Positions 27,377 to 38,763 of a stretch of 64,000 bases of DNA are shown in pieces. Location of the stretch: positions 124,001 to 188,000 of the forward strand of contig NZ_FOLD01000004.1 of the NCBI RefSeq assembly GCF_900112225.1, given 5' to 3'. The first letter of the stretch is position 1; every line of letters begins with the position of its first letter. The position numbers were made by a program, and so were the translations under genes. The DNA is from Massilia yuzhufengensis. GTDB taxonomy: Bacteria; Pseudomonadota; Gammaproteobacteria; Burkholderiales; Burkholderiaceae_D. Below the pieces are notes generated by a model. That model saw only the letters and a program-made list of their open reading frames with translations. It ran no database searches and was not told the origin of the DNA.

Positions 27377-28116
27377 CGAAATCCGCGCCGAAGCCCCGCA
27401 TTGCCGTCGTGGCAGCCGCGGCGGCGGTCTTGATCGCCGGGGCCGCGACCTGGGCGGTGGTCAACCGTTCCGAATCCACCGCGCCGGCCGCCCGTGGCGC
27501 CGGCAACCCCGCCACTACCGCCGCCGGCGCCAAGCCGCCCGCCAAGACCCTCGACAAGCCGCTCTGGCGCGACCTCACCCGCGCCCAGCAGGCCGCCTTG
27601 ACCCCGCTGCAGCCCGAATGGGACCAGATGGACGGCATGCGCAAGCGCCGCTGGCTGGAACTGTCGCACCGCTTCGCCTCGATGAACCCGGCCGAGCAGC
27701 AGCGCGTGCACGAGCGCATGCGCCAGTGGATGCGGCTGACGCCGGCCCAGCGCAACCTGGCCCGCGAAAACTACTCCAAGACCCGCAAGCTGGCCCCCGG
27801 CGAGAAGGCCGCCACCTGGGAAAGCTACAAGCAGCTGTCCGAGGAAGAAAAGCGCAAGCTGGCACGCTCGGGCGCCGCCCGTCCAGCGGGCCCGCCGGCG
27901 ATGCCGCATTCGCCCATCATCGACACGCCCACCAGTTGCCCGCCAGGCGCCATGCGCCGCGGCACCTCGTGCATCCTGCCGACCGCCCCGGCGCCCGGCG
28001 TCGTGCCGGCGCCCGCCACCGTACCGACCACGATCACCTCCACGCCGCCGGCCGCCGCACCGGCGCCTCCAGCACCTCCTCCCGCCGCCCAGGCCGCACC
28101 GAATGCAAGCAACTAA
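27373..28116 (+). CDS. DUF3106-family protein
   Basis: 247 residues. One N-terminal membrane segment, then the DUF3106 region (about 60-155) of repeated W-x-x-L / Q-R motifs: PLWRDLTRAQQAALTPLQPEWDQM, RRWLELSHRF, RMRQWMRLTPAQR. The C-terminal third is a Pro/Ala-rich low-complexity tail. It is likely periplasmic and anchored; function unknown. It is coupled to DUF3619 by an ATGA overlap. Confidence 0.85.
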   Translation: MTKSAPKPRIAVVAAAAAVLIAGAATWAVVNRSESTAPAARGAGNPATTAAGAKPPAKTLDKPLWRDLTRAQQAALTPLQPEWDQMDGMRKRRWLELSHRFASMNPAEQQRVHERMRQWMRLTPAQRNLARENYSKTRKLAPGEKAATWESYKQLSEEEKRKLARSGAARPAGPPAMPHSPIIDTPTSCPPGAMRRGTSCILPTAPAPGVVPAPATVPTTITSTPPAAAPAPPAPPPAAQAAPNASN

Positions 28117-28630
28117 CACCGTTCCTGTCGCCACCCCGACCGTCCGCCGCCGTTTGATGGCGATGCTGTATGAAGTGTTCCTGCTGTTCGCAGTGGAGAT
28201 GCTGGCCATCGCCCTCTACATGCTGGTCACGCTGAACAGCCAGCACCCGCTGGCGAAGATGGGAATGAACGTATGGCTGGTGCTGGCGGCCGGCGCGTAT
28301 TTTGTTTTCTGCTGGGTCGACAGCGGCCACACCCTGGCCATGAAGACCTGGCGCATCAAGGTCGTCAAGCTGGGCTACAGGCAGGTGCCGTTCAAGGCCG
28401 CTGTCGCGCGCTTCTTGCTGTCGTGGGGCTGGATCCTGCCTGCGCTGCTGGTGCGCGAGATGCTAGGGATGCATGGCAAAGGGGAGACGGCGGTGCTGGT
28501 GACGGTCGGGATCGTGGCGTGGACCTTGACGGCGTTTTTGGACAAGGACCGGCAGTTCCTGCATGACCGGGTGGCGGGGACGCGGTTGGTGGAGCTGCCG
28601 AAGCGGGTGAAGGGTCAAAAATTAGCGTGA
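28103..28630 (+). CDS. RDD-family membrane protein
   Basis: 175 residues with three or four hydrophobic segments. It starts with RRRLMAMLYEVFLLF (the R..D motif region is partly altered) and contains TLAMKTWRIKVVK and a terminal DRQFLHDRVAGTRLV typical of RDD proteins. It overlaps DUF3106 by 14 nt and completes the four-gene cluster. The role is unknown; some RDD proteins are thought to act in ion transport. Confidence 0.85.
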   Translation: MQATNTVPVATPTVRRRLMAMLYEVFLLFAVEMLAIALYMLVTLNSQHPLAKMGMNVWLVLAAGAYFVFCWVDSGHTLAMKTWRIKVVKLGYRQVPFKAAVARFLLSWGWILPALLVREMLGMHGKGETAVLVTVGIVAWTLTAFLDKDRQFLHDRVAGTRLVELPKRVKGQKLA

Positions 28631-28636
28631 CGCGGC

Positions 28637-28761
28637 GAACTTGGGTTCCGGCCTTCGCCGGAACGACGGGCAACTGCTAGCGCTTGTAGCACCGCCTACC
28701 TATGATCCGTCATACGCGCCACTGGCGCCTACGACTCCCGGCGAAGGCCGGGATCCAATTT
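28637..28761. repeat. REP-like family B, inverted pair
   Basis: Units at 28637-28670 and, inverted, at 28730-28761, both with the CCGG(C)...TTCGCCGG / CCGGCGAAGGCCGG core, between the convergent RDD and pseudouridine synthase genes, where they may also serve as a terminator. Confidence 0.85.
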
Positions 28762-28783
28762 TGCATGCACCCCGCGAGCGTTT

Positions 28784-29518
28784 TTAGAACCGCTCGAAGT
28801 CCAACAAATACCTCCACTGCCCCACCCCCAACCCCGCCATCGACACGCGCCCGATCCTGATCCGGCGCATCTCGACAATCTCCAGCCCCACCTCGCCACA
28901 CATGTGGTTGATGAGCCCCGGCCGTACATCCTTTAATGCGAAGCGCAGCCGGTGTTCGTTCTGCCAGCTCACCTTCATCGGTGCGATCGGCTTGCCGTTG
29001 AACGTCAAACCGTGGTTGAGCCGCTTGAGCCCATGCTCGGCGATGGTGCCCGCCACCTCCACAATGTATTCCTGCTCCACCCGCGACGCCTCGTCGACCA
29101 GCTTGCGCGCCACGCGGAAGTCTTGTGTGAACACCACCAGCCCGCTTGCATCGGTCTCCAGCGGCGAGGTCAAGGCCAGCTTGGTCAAATGGCGCTTGAG
29201 GAAGCGCTGCTGGCCGTGGCCCTGGGCATCGTGCGCCTGCGGCGTCACGCAGCCCAGCGCCGGCTCGCCGCGCACGCCCACGCCCGAATTGAAGCCGGCA
29301 GGTTTGTGCAGCAGGATGGTGACTGGCGTGGGCTCCTCGGCCGTCGCACCCGGCAGCAGGCGCACGTCCTGTCCCGGCGCCACGCGCGAGGCCGGGTCGT
29401 CCGTCACGTTGCCGTCGACGCTGACCCAGCCGCCGGCGATATAGCGTTCGGCATCAGCGCGCGAACAAGCCAGTTGTGCGGCGACCCGTTTGGCCAGCCT
29501 GATTCCATCGTCGGTCAT
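28784..29518 (-). CDS. RsuA/RluF-family rRNA pseudouridine synthase
   Basis: 244 residues. An N-terminal S4 RNA-binding domain (RLAKRVAAQLACSRADAERYI) is followed by a pseudouridine synthase domain whose catalytic Asp is in LETDASGLVVFT. RluF-like, probably acting on 23S rRNA. ATG 29518 overlaps the TAA of the threonine aldolase gene (TAATG) and is preferred to an upstream in-frame ATG inside that gene. Confidence 0.88.
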   Translation of the reverse strand: MTDDGIRLAKRVAAQLACSRADAERYIAGGWVSVDGNVTDDPASRVAPGQDVRLLPGATAEEPTPVTILLHKPAGFNSGVGVRGEPALGCVTPQAHDAQGHGQQRFLKRHLTKLALTSPLETDASGLVVFTQDFRVARKLVDEASRVEQEYIVEVAGTIAEHGLKRLNHGLTFNGKPIAPMKVSWQNEHRLRFALKDVRPGLINHMCGEVGLEIVEMRRIRIGRVSMAGLGVGQWRYLLDFERF

Positions 29519-30546
29519 TATTCGCGCCAATCAGCAAAGAAGTTCGTAAAGACGTCGACCGTGCGCGCCACGTCGGCGCGGGAGACGTCCAGGTGGGTCA
29601 CCAGGCGCATGCGCGGGCCAACGGTAGCGCGGATGCGCTCGCGCGCCAGCGCGCGGCGCAGCGGCTCGCAGGCCGCCGCCGGCACGTCCAGCCAGAAGAT
29701 GTTGGTCTGCGGCGCGCTCACCGTGAGCTGCGCCACCTGCGCCAGGCCATGGGCCAGCGCCGCGGCGTTATCGTGGTCTTCAAGCAGGCGCTGCACGTTG
29801 TGCTCCAGCGCGTATTGGCCCGCTGCGGCGATCACGCCGGCCTGGCGCATGCCGCCGCCCAGCATCTTGCGCCAGCGCTTGCCCTGCTCGATGAAAGCCT
29901 TTGGTCCCAGCAGCACCGAACCGACCGGTGCGCCCAAACCCTTGGACAGGCACACCGACACGGTATCGAAACCGGCCACGGCGTCGGCCAGGCTGATGCC
30001 CTGCTTGACGGCCGCGTTGCAGATGCGCGCGCCGTCGAGGTGGGTGGCCAGGCCCTTGGCGTGCGCCAGCTGCGTGGCAGCGGCCAGGTAGTCGCGCGGC
30101 AGCACACGCCCGCCGATGGTGTTTTCCAGCGCCAGCAGGCGGGTGCGCGCAAAATGCATGTCGTCGGGCTTGATGTAGGCCTCGATGTCGCCCAGGGCGA
30201 TGCTGCCGTCCGGCTGGTTGGCGATCGGCTGCGGCTGGATACTGCCCAGCACCGCGGCGCCGCCGCCTTCGTACTTGTAGGTGTGCGCTTCCTGGCCGAC
30301 CAGGTACTCGTCGCCGCGGCCGCAGTGGGTCATCAGGGCGATCAGGTTGGTCTGGGTGCCGGAGGGCGCGAACATGCCGGCCTCATAGCCGAACAGCTCG
30401 GCGGCATAGTCCTGCAGGCGGTTCACCGCGGGGTCGTCGCCGTACACGTCGTCGCCGACTTCCGCCGCCGCCATCGCGGCGAGCATCTCGCTGGAAGGAT
30501 GGGTCACGGTGTCGCTGCGCAGGTCGATCCAGTCGTTCTTGCTCAT
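29518..30546 (-). CDS. ltaE: Low-specificity L-threonine aldolase
   Basis: 342 residues. PLP fold-type I enzyme with the Schiff-base Lys in [21 protein letters not shown], and the N-terminal [11 protein letters not shown] signature. It cleaves threonine/allo-threonine to glycine and acetaldehyde. It lies 8 nt after the methyltransferase gene. Confidence 0.95.
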   Translation of the reverse strand: MSKNDWIDLRSDTVTHPSSEMLAAMAAAEVGDDVYGDDPAVNRLQDYAAELFGYEAGMFAPSGTQTNLIALMTHCGRGDEYLVGQEAHTYKYEGGGAAVLGSIQPQPIANQPDGSIALGDIEAYIKPDDMHFARTRLLALENTIGGRVLPRDYLAAATQLAHAKGLATHLDGARICNAAVKQGISLADAVAGFDTVSVCLSKGLGAPVGSVLLGPKAFIEQGKRWRKMLGGGMRQAGVIAAAGQYALEHNVQRLLEDHDNAAALAHGLAQVAQLTVSAPQTNIFWLDVPAAACEPLRRALARERIRATVGPRMRLVTHLDVSRADVARTVDVFTNFFADWRE

Positions 30547-30554
30547 GTTCGTTC

Positions 30555-31424
30555 TCAGTCCGTGCTCAAGGGTGAATAGAAACGCTGCTTCATTTCATCG
30601 AGGCCCAGTTCGGCCATCACTTCCTGCAGGCGTTCGGTCGGGCGGCGGCGCGGCAGGTTCTTGTAGGTAGCCACGATCAGTTCGTTCTTCATCGAGTGCT
30701 CCCAGCCCACCAGTTCCGTCACCGTGACCTGGTAGCCGTGGCTTTCCAACTGCAGGCAGCGCAGCACGTTGGTGATCTGGCTGCCGAACTCGCGGGTGTG
30801 GATCGGGTGGCGCCAGATCTCGGTCAGCGCGCTGCGGCCAAGATCCTTGCCCTTGTTCTTGCGCAGCAGGGTCGCGACTTCGGCCTGGCAGCACGGCACC
30901 AGCACCATGTGCTTCGCCTTCTTCTTGAGCGCGAAATCGATGGCGTCGTCGGTGGCCGTGTTACAGGCGTGCAGCGCGGTGACGATGTCGATGGTGTCGG
31001 GCAGCTGGCTTGAGGTGGTGGATTCGGCCACCGACAGCGGCAGGAAGGACATGCCGCCGCCAAAGCCCAGGCGCGCGGCCAGCTCGGTCGATTTCTGCAC
31101 CAGCTCTTCGCGGGTCTCGATGCCGTACACGTGGGCGCCCTCGCCATGGCCCTTGAAGAACAGGTCGTAGAGGATGAAGCCGAGATAGGACTTGCCGGCG
31201 CCGTGGTCCACCAGCGAGACGCCCGGCTTGGTCGCCTGCACGTCCTTGAGCAGCGGCTCGATGAAGTTGTACAGGTGGTAGACCTGTTTGAGCTTGCGGC
31301 GGCTGTCCTGGTTCAGCTTGCCGTCGCGCGTGAGGATGTGCAGCTCCTTCAGCAGCTCGATCGACTGGCCGGGGCGCACTTCCGGTGGAAGCTCGGGGGT
31401 GTTCGTGTGTTTAGCGTGCTTCAT
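30555..31424 (-). CDS. SAM-dependent methyltransferase (Methyltransf_32-like)
   Basis: 289 residues. The SAM site is indicated by [19 protein letters not shown], then [17 protein letters not shown] and VPCCQAEVA, the pattern of Methyltransf_32 proteins. A Lys/Pro-rich N-terminus precedes it. The substrate is unknown. It overlaps iscX by 14 nt, so it is probably co-transcribed with the end of the isc operon. The start MKHAKHT is the first ATG giving the conserved region. Confidence 0.82.
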   Translation of the reverse strand: MKHAKHTNTPELPPEVRPGQSIELLKELHILTRDGKLNQDSRRKLKQVYHLYNFIEPLLKDVQATKPGVSLVDHGAGKSYLGFILYDLFFKGHGEGAHVYGIETREELVQKSTELAARLGFGGGMSFLPLSVAESTTSSQLPDTIDIVTALHACNTATDDAIDFALKKKAKHMVLVPCCQAEVATLLRKNKGKDLGRSALTEIWRHPIHTREFGSQITNVLRCLQLESHGYQVTVTELVGWEHSMKNELIVATYKNLPRRRPTERLQEVMAELGLDEMKQRFYSPLSTD

Positions 31425-31605
31425 CGATCCATGCTGCCTGAATGGCTTCCAGTACCCGCTCGCCGCCGCGCGTGCGGTCATCGTTAAAGCCGTCGAGCGC
31501 GACGACCCAGTTGTGGAGGTCGACGAAACGCACGGTGGCGGGGTCGACATCCGGATAGTGTTCGTACAAGGCCTCGGCGATGGCCGCGACATCCGTCCAC
31601 TTCAT
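31411..31605 (-). CDS. iscX: Fe-S assembly protein IscX
   Basis: 64 residues, the standard IscX size, beginning MKWTDVAAIAEALYEHYPDVDP and containing the acidic RFVDLHNWV surface that contacts IscS. It is the last isc gene, 12 nt after fdx. Confidence 0.96.
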   Translation of the reverse strand: MKWTDVAAIAEALYEHYPDVDPATVRFVDLHNWVVALDGFNDDRTRGGERVLEAIQAAWIDEAR

Positions 31606-31617
31606 GGCAAGCTCCGG

Positions 31618-31959
31618 TCAGTGATTCTTCTCGGCTGCGTGGTTGATGGTGTATTTCGGGATCTCGACCACCAGGTCTTCCGTGGACACGATGGCCTGGC
31701 ACGACAGGCGCGAATTCGGCTCCAGGCCCCAGGCCTTGTCGAGCATGTCTTCTTCTTTTTCTTCCAGCTCACCCAGCGACTCGAAACCTTCGCGCACGAT
31801 CACGTGGCAGGTGGTGCAGGCGCAGACGCGGTCGCAGGCGTGTTCGAGCTCGATGTCGTTTTCCAGCAGGACGTCGCAGACGGATTTACCGGGCGGCGCG
31901 TCGAGCACGGCGCCTTCAGGGCACAGGACTGGGTGGGGAAGGATGACGATTTGTGGCAC
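31618..31959 (-). CDS. fdx: ISC-type 2Fe-2S ferredoxin
   Basis: 113 residues. Adrenodoxin-like, with cluster ligands in HACDRVCACTTC and RLSCQA. It supplies electrons for Fe-S assembly on IscU. It is separated from hscA by 182 nt that hold an inverted REP pair. Confidence 0.95.
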   Translation of the reverse strand: MPQIVILPHPVLCPEGAVLDAPPGKSVCDVLLENDIELEHACDRVCACTTCHVIVREGFESLGELEEKEEDMLDKAWGLEPNSRLSCQAIVSTEDLVVEIPKYTINHAAEKNH

Positions 31960-32019
31960 TTGGGTTACCTCGTTAATGTATTGATATTGCTGCCCTTGCC
32001 CATCGCGTCAGCCTCAAGA

Positions 32020-32109
32020 CCGTCGTTCCGGCGAAGGCCGGAACCCAAGTTTTCATGCACTGCGTGGACGCGGGCAGAAATTGGGTCCCGGCCTGCGCCG
32101 GGACGACGT
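32020..32109. repeat. REP-like family B, inverted pair inside the isc operon
   Basis: Units at 32020-32053 and, inverted, at 32079-32109, in the gap between hscA and fdx. They would form mRNA hairpins within the operon. Confidence 0.85.
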
Positions 32110-32141
32110 GCCCAGGGTGCGGGGCGGGTATTACCTGACTA

Positions 32142-34031
<1,890 letters not shown>

Positions 34032-34056
34032 GTGTGTCGTAATACCTGTTATTTTT

Positions 34057-34158
34057 GTAGGGTGGTCGGCTTCGCCGACCGCGCGTTCAAGCGTGGCATG
34101 TAGCGCGATGAGGCCGATGATGGTCGGACGCGCGGCCGGCAAAGCCGGCCACCCTACG
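34057..34158. repeat. REP-like family A, inverted pair between hscB and hscA
   Basis: Units at 34057-34089 and, inverted, 34126-34158. The second one overlaps the end of hscB: the TAG in its GTAGGG edge is the hscB stop codon. Confidence 0.88.
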
Positions 34159-34672
34159 AGTCCAGTGCCTCGAACGCGTACTGTACCTCGTCCCCGAATT
34201 TATCGAGGAACATCATCGAGCGCACGCCCTGCGCCGCGGCCGGGTAGTCGCCGGCGTCGAGCTGCCGGCCGACCTGCTCGAGCATGCCCTTGCGCTCGCG
34301 CCGCACCTGCGCGTCGAGTTCGTCCAGGGCCGAAGCGTCGTTCGATGCACGCGCATCGTCCAGCGCCTCGCGCCATTCCATCTGCTGCATCAGGAAGGCG
34401 GCCGGCATCGCCGTGTTCGATTCGACCTGCAAATCGACGCCGTTGATCTCGCAGAGGTATTGGGCGCGCTTTTGCGGGTTGCGCAGCGTTGCATAGGCTT
34501 CGTTGGCGCGGGTCGCCCACTGCATCGCCACGCGCTTCTCGGCGTCGGTGGCGCCCACGAAGCGGTCCGGGTGCACGCGGCCCTGGATTTCGCGGTAGGC
34601 CGCGTCGAGCGCGTCCTGGTCGACGGTGAATTGGGCCGGCAGCTGGAACAGCTCGAAGTGGTTCTGCTTCAT
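34154..34672 (-). CDS. hscB: Fe-S co-chaperone HscB
   Basis: 172 residues. J-domain with VHPDRFV (HPD) at about 35-38 and a C-terminal helical domain (about 90-170) that binds IscU. It stimulates HscA ATPase. The stop codon lies in a REP repeat, so the native C-terminus may have been slightly changed. It starts 4 nt after the iscA stop. Confidence 0.95.
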   Translation of the reverse strand: MKQNHFELFQLPAQFTVDQDALDAAYREIQGRVHPDRFVGATDAEKRVAMQWATRANEAYATLRNPQKRAQYLCEINGVDLQVESNTAMPAAFLMQQMEWREALDDARASNDASALDELDAQVRRERKGMLEQVGRQLDAGDYPAAAQGVRSMMFLDKFGDEVQYAFEALDS

Positions 34673-34676
34673 CCCG

Positions 34677-35000
34677 TTAAATGCGGAAGCTTTCGCCGCA
34701 GCCGCAGTTGTCCTTGACGTTCGGATTGTTGAAGCGGAAGCCTTCGTTCAGGCCTTCGCGGGCGAAATCGAGCTCGGTGCCGTCGATGTAGGCCAGGCTT
34801 TTCGGGTCGACGAAGACCTTGACGCCATGCGACTCGAAGACTTGGTCTTCCGCCGTCATTTCGTCGACGTATTCGAGCTTGTAGGCCAGGCCGGAGCAGC
34901 CGGTGGTGCGCACACCAAAGCGCAAGCCGATGCCCTTGCCCCGGCGTTCGAGGTAACGGTTGACGTGCTTCGCGGCTTTTTCGGTCAGGGTGATTGCCAT
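34677..35000 (-). CDS. iscA: Iron-sulfur assembly protein IscA
   Basis: 107 residues. A-type carrier with the three conserved Cys in TTGCSGLAY and DNCGCGESF. It delivers or receives clusters in the ISC pathway. It is 33 nt downstream of iscU. Confidence 0.96.
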   Translation of the reverse strand: MAITLTEKAAKHVNRYLERRGKGIGLRFGVRTTGCSGLAYKLEYVDEMTAEDQVFESHGVKVFVDPKSLAYIDGTELDFAREGLNEGFRFNNPNVKDNCGCGESFRI

Positions 35001-35033
35001 AACGGTGTGCTCCAGTTACTGGTTACTTACTGC

Positions 35034-35423
35034 TTACGCCTTGACGGCGTGCTTGCTCTTGTAGTCGGCCACGGCGGCCTTGATCGCGTCTTCCGCCAGG
35101 ATCGAGCAGTGGATCTTCACCGGCGGCAGCGCCAGTTCTTCGGCGATCTGGGTGTTCTTGATGGCCAGCGCTTCATCCAGCGACTTGCCCTTGACCCATT
35201 CGGTCACGAGCGAGCTCGATGCGATGGCCGAACCGCAGCCATAGGTCTTGAACTTCGCGTCTTCGATCAGGCCCTGGTCGTTGACCTTGATCTGCAGCTT
35301 CATCACGTCGCCGCAGGCCGGCGCGCCGACCATGCCGGTGCCGATCGCATCGTCGCCCTTGTCGAAGGCGCCGACGTTGCGTGGATTCTCGTAGTGGTCC
35401 AGTACTTTGTCCGAATATGCCAT
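35034..35423 (-). CDS. iscU: Iron-sulfur scaffold protein IscU
   Basis: 129 residues with cluster ligands C37, C63 and C106 at the same numbers as in E. coli, and the HscA-recognition motif LPPVK at 99-103. Clusters are built here using sulfur from IscS. It is 27 nt after iscS. Confidence 0.98.
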   Translation of the reverse strand: MAYSDKVLDHYENPRNVGAFDKGDDAIGTGMVGAPACGDVMKLQIKVNDQGLIEDAKFKTYGCGSAIASSSLVTEWVKGKSLDEALAIKNTQIAEELALPPVKIHCSILAEDAIKAAVADYKSKHAVKA

Positions 35424-35450
35424 GGTAGTGCTCCTAGAATTCCGTAGTAA

Positions 35451-36707
35451 TTAGTGGGCTGCCCATTGGATCGAGTTCAGGTCGATCCCTTCCTTGAACA
35501 TGTCCCACAGCGGCGACAGTTCGCGCAGTTTGCCGACCTTCGACTTCAGCAGGTTGATGGTGAAGTCGATGTCTTCTTCGGTCGTGAAGCGGCCGATGGT
35601 GAAACGGATCGAGCTGTGCGCCAGCTCGTCGCTGCGGCCCAGGGCGCGCAGCACGTAGGACGGTTCCAGCGAGGCCGAGGTGCAGGCCGAACCGGACGAC
35701 ACGGCGATGTCCTTGATCGCCATGATCAGGGATTCGCCTTCGACGTAGTTGAACGAGACGTTCAGGTTGTGCGGCACGCGGTGCGCCATGTCGCCGTTGA
35801 TGTAGGCTTCCTCGATCTCCATCAGGCCCTTGGCCAGGCGGTCGCGCAGGGCCGTGACGCGCACGATTTCCGTGTCCATCTCTTCCTTGGCGATGCGGAA
35901 GGCTTCGCCCATGCCGGCGATCTGGTGGGTCGGCAGCGTGCCCGAACGCAGGCCGCGCTCGTGGCCGCCGCCGTGCATCTGCGCTTCGAGGCGCACGCGC
36001 GGCTTGCGGCGCACGTACAGGGCGCCGATGCCCTTCGGACCGTAGGTCTTGTGCGCGGTGAAGGTCATCAGGTCGCACTTGGTCTTGCTCAGGTCGATGG
36101 CGAGCTTGCCGGTGGCTTGCGCGGCGTCGCAGTGGAAGATGATGCCCTTGCTGCGGCACAGCTCGCCGATCTCGTCGATCGGCTGGATCACGCCGATCTC
36201 GTTATTGACCAGCATGACCGAGACCAGGATGGTGTCCGGGCGAATCGCCGCAGCCAGCTGCTCGATGGTGATCAGGCCGTTGTCCTGCGGCTCGAGGTAG
36301 GTCGCTTCGAAGCCGACGCGTTCCAGCTCGCGCACGGTGTCCAGCACGGCCTTGTGCTCGGTTTTCACCGTGATGATGTGCTTGCCCTTGGTCTTGTAGA
36401 ACTGGGCCGCACCCTTGATCGCCAGGTTGTTCGATTCGGTCGCGCCGGAGGTCCAGATGATCTCGCGCGGATCGGCGCCCACCAGGGCCGCCACGTGGCC
36501 GCGCGCTTCCTCGACCGCCGCTTCCGCGCTCCAGCCGTACATGTGGCTGCGCGATGCCGGATTGCCGAACTGCTCGCGCAGGAAGGGAATCATCTTGTCG
36601 GCTACGCGCGGATCGACCGGCGTGGTGGCCGAGTAGTCCATGTAGATCGGGAAATGCGGCGCAGTCACGAAGCTCTGCTCGGTTTTTTTGTCCAAAGGCG
36701 CGTTCAT
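35451..36707 (-). CDS. iscS: Cysteine desulfurase IscS
   Basis: 418 residues, about 14 longer than E. coli IscS because of an N-terminal extension ([19 protein letters not shown]). The PLP Lys is in [10 protein letters not shown] and the active-site Cys in [10 protein letters not shown]. It supplies persulfide sulfur to IscU and other acceptors. Its ATG overlaps the iscR stop by one base. Confidence 0.97.
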   Translation of the reverse strand: MNAPLDKKTEQSFVTAPHFPIYMDYSATTPVDPRVADKMIPFLREQFGNPASRSHMYGWSAEAAVEEARGHVAALVGADPREIIWTSGATESNNLAIKGAAQFYKTKGKHIITVKTEHKAVLDTVRELERVGFEATYLEPQDNGLITIEQLAAAIRPDTILVSVMLVNNEIGVIQPIDEIGELCRSKGIIFHCDAAQATGKLAIDLSKTKCDLMTFTAHKTYGPKGIGALYVRRKPRVRLEAQMHGGGHERGLRSGTLPTHQIAGMGEAFRIAKEEMDTEIVRVTALRDRLAKGLMEIEEAYINGDMAHRVPHNLNVSFNYVEGESLIMAIKDIAVSSGSACTSASLEPSYVLRALGRSDELAHSSIRFTIGRFTTEEDIDFTINLLKSKVGKLRELSPLWDMFKEGIDLNSIQWAAH

Positions 36708-37201
36708 CAGTTCACTCCGGTTTCAATTTTCGAATTTTGTACTGCTGCGGGGCGGTGCATCACCACGACGTTCTGCTCTTTCTGCTTCTGCTGGTCGACC
36801 AGGTCTTGCAGCGAGACCGAATCGAGGTAATCGACCATCTTGGCGTTGAGCGTGGTCCACAGTTCGTGGGTCATGCAGCGGGTGCCGGAAGCAGCATCGG
36901 CGCCGTGACAGTTTTCCTTGCCGCCACACTGGGTGGCGTCGAGCGGTTCGTCGACCGCGATGATGATGTCGGCCACCGTCACCTTGTCGGCGGTACGGGC
37001 CAGGCTGTAGCCGCCGCCGGGACCGCGGATGGATTCGACGATCTCGTGGCGGCGCAGCTTGCCAAACAGTTGTTCCAGGTACGACAGCGAAATGGCCTGG
37101 CGCTGGCTGATGCCCGACAGCGTGACTGGACCATTACCCTGGCGCAGGGCGAGATCGATCATCGCGGTAACAGCAAAACGGCCTTTGGTGGTCAGACGCA
37201 T
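36707..37201 (-). CDS. iscR: Fe-S cluster-sensing regulator IscR
   Basis: 164 residues, Rrf2 family, starting [14 protein letters not shown]. The cluster ligands are C92, C98 and C109 with His112; compared with E. coli IscR (C92, C98, C104, H107) there are five extra residues between the second and third Cys. Holo-IscR represses its own operon. GGGG lies just before the start; a TTG two codons upstream is rejected. Confidence 0.96.
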   Translation of the reverse strand: MRLTTKGRFAVTAMIDLALRQGNGPVTLSGISQRQAISLSYLEQLFGKLRRHEIVESIRGPGGGYSLARTADKVTVADIIIAVDEPLDATQCGGKENCHGADAASGTRCMTHELWTTLNAKMVDYLDSVSLQDLVDQQKQKEQNVVVMHRPAAVQNSKIETGVN

Positions 37202-37402
37202 CCACAACCCCGGTTAATGTTAAAATATTGCTCTTTTCCAACTAATCGGTGCGGCGCAACAATTCATTCTGTTGTTGGCCCTTTCCACATCACCCGATTA
37301 GTTGAATGATTTAGTCAAGTATAGCAAATCTGGACCTGCTTGTCTTGGGACCCCTCCAAATCGCAGGGTGGCCGGCTCGGCCGGCCGCGCGTCCTGGCAC
37401 AG
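37202..37402 (-). promoter_or_regulatory. iscR upstream regulatory region
   Basis: It contains an IscR type-1-like site: on the minus strand ATACTTGACT followed by an imperfect mirror half (37297-37322). A perfect 11-bp inverted repeat, CAACTAATCGG (37239-37249) and CCGATTAGTTG (37294-37304), encloses another short dyad CAACA/TGTTG. A family A REP unit (37363-37394) lies at the far end. The exact promoter is not assigned. Confidence 0.55.
37363..37394. repeat. REP-like family A, single unit
   Basis: GCAGGGTGG - CCGGC / GCCGG - CGCGCGTCC unit between iscR and the UDG-like gene, with a one-base change in the leading GTAGGG. Confidence 0.8.
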
Positions 37403-38173
37403 TTAGCGCAAGCGCAACAATTCCATCGGCCCGAACAGTTCCTGCATGCCCCTGTGCTGGATGAAGGACAGGTTGTAGGGATGCTCTGCCACGACCTGCG
37501 GCAAATGTTGAGTTTCCGGCAGTTTCTGCAGCTGCTCCGCGATTTTTCCCCACAACACCAGCGTCGGCGGCTGCGCCTGGCTTGCCAATGCAGCCAGCAC
37601 CGTCTGCAGGAACGGCAGCCATGCGCGCGCATCGATCGCCGGCGCCACATGCTTGCGAAACACCAGCGCCGCGTTCAGCAGCAGGAAGCCGTGGCCGCTC
37701 AAGTTGTCCTGCAACTGGGCCAGGGTCTGGATCGAACCGTCGGTGCGCGCGCTGGCCGCGACCGGGGCCATGGCACTGCCGCCGGTGTCGTCCGCCTGCA
37801 GCCGGCCGCCGGCGACCAGCAGCATCTTCATGAAGTTGCGCAGCGAGGTGGCGCGGTTGACCGGCTTGGACAGGCCGGCGTCCGACCACAGCTCTCCTAC
37901 CGCCCCATCCATGAAACAGACGCCGGTGGCGCTCTCGGCGCGCGGGTACGGGCCTTCTCCCACCAGCACGTGGCGCACTTTGTCGAGAGGCTGGGCGAAG
38001 GCGGCGAAGATGCGGCCCTGGGTTGGCAGGTAGTCGTCGACGGCCAGCGCCGGCAGGTAGCCGGGATTGGCGGCGGCCACCGCCTGCAGGCCGGCTTCGA
38101 GGATCGGGCGCCAGGAGGCATCGGCAAGGGCGAACGCGTCGAGGAGCGGCTGGGGAATAGCGTGGGTGGGCAT
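37403..38173 (-). CDS. Uracil-DNA glycosylase-like protein lacking the catalytic motif
   Basis: 256 residues from ATG 38173 (MPTHAIPQPL). The architecture of family 1 UDG is recognisable: GEGPYPRAESATGVCF at about 72 (in place of GQDPYH), LLLNAALVF (LLLN motif), VLWGKIAEQ and HPYNLSFIQ (in place of HPSPLS). The Asp that activates water is replaced by Gly74 and the HPSPLS serine is altered. It may be inactive or act on another substrate; it could also be a distinct UDG-superfamily subgroup. It probably forms a single-gene unit. Confidence 0.75.
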   Translation of the reverse strand: MPTHAIPQPLLDAFALADASWRPILEAGLQAVAAANPGYLPALAVDDYLPTQGRIFAAFAQPLDKVRHVLVGEGPYPRAESATGVCFMDGAVGELWSDAGLSKPVNRATSLRNFMKMLLVAGGRLQADDTGGSAMAPVAASARTDGSIQTLAQLQDNLSGHGFLLLNAALVFRKHVAPAIDARAWLPFLQTVLAALASQAQPPTLVLWGKIAEQLQKLPETQHLPQVVAEHPYNLSFIQHRGMQELFGPMELLRLR

Positions 38174-38319
38174 GGTGCAAGCGGCAAGTCGCGGGGAGGC
38201 GCGATTGTAGCGTAGCCAGGTTCCATTCGCAGCGGGCAATCTTGCGTCGGCCTTCCAGGAATCCGGGCATGATGTTGTCAAGACTTCAATTGGGGTCAAC
38301 ACACAACAAGGAGAACGAT

Positions 38320-38757
38320 ATGCAAACCATTCGCGAAGTGATGACCACCGACGTCAAGACGGTGGCGCCGGCCGAGACTGTGCAGCGCGCGGCCCAGATG
38401 ATGAAGGAGTTGAACGTTGGCGCGATCCCGGTCTGCGAAGGCGATCAGCTGCTGGGCATGGTGACTGACCGCGACATCGCGGTGCGCTCGGTCGCCGCCG
38501 GACAGGCGCCCGGCCAGGCCACCGTGGGCGAGATCATGAGCAAGGATGTGCGCACCTGCTCCAGCGAGCAGACCGTGGCCGACGTGCTGAGCCAGATGGG
38601 CGACGCGCAGATCCGGCGCGTGCCGGTGGTCGACGGGCAGTCGGGGAAGCTGGTGGGCATCGTGTCGCTCGGCGACCTCGCGACCAAGGCCAGCGCGCCC
38701 GCGGAACAGGCGCTGGACCGGATTTCCTCGCCGTCGGCCCCAGGGCACGCCGGCTGA
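38320..38757 (+). CDS. Tandem CBS-domain protein
   Basis: 145 residues made of two CBS domains (about 5-60 and 68-125): REVMTTDVKTVAPAETVQRAAQMM and GEIMSKDVRTCSSEQTVADVLSQM. A clear AAGGAG ribosome site precedes ATG 38320. Stand-alone CBS pairs bind adenine nucleotides and act as energy sensors; the partner is unknown. Confidence 0.92.
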   Translation: MQTIREVMTTDVKTVAPAETVQRAAQMMKELNVGAIPVCEGDQLLGMVTDRDIAVRSVAAGQAPGQATVGEIMSKDVRTCSSEQTVADVLSQMGDAQIRRVPVVDGQSGKLVGIVSLGDLATKASAPAEQALDRISSPSAPGHAG

Positions 38758-38763
38758 CACCCG

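Noticed and set aside
34032..34142. Longer hscA start upstream of MALLQIAEP
   Set aside because: The extension is encoded by a REP repeat and is not part of any Hsp70.
37311..38270. Alternative minus-strand frame overlapping the UDG-like gene
   Set aside because: Arg/Pro/Gly-rich with no motifs; the other frame holds the UDG architecture and a sensible start.
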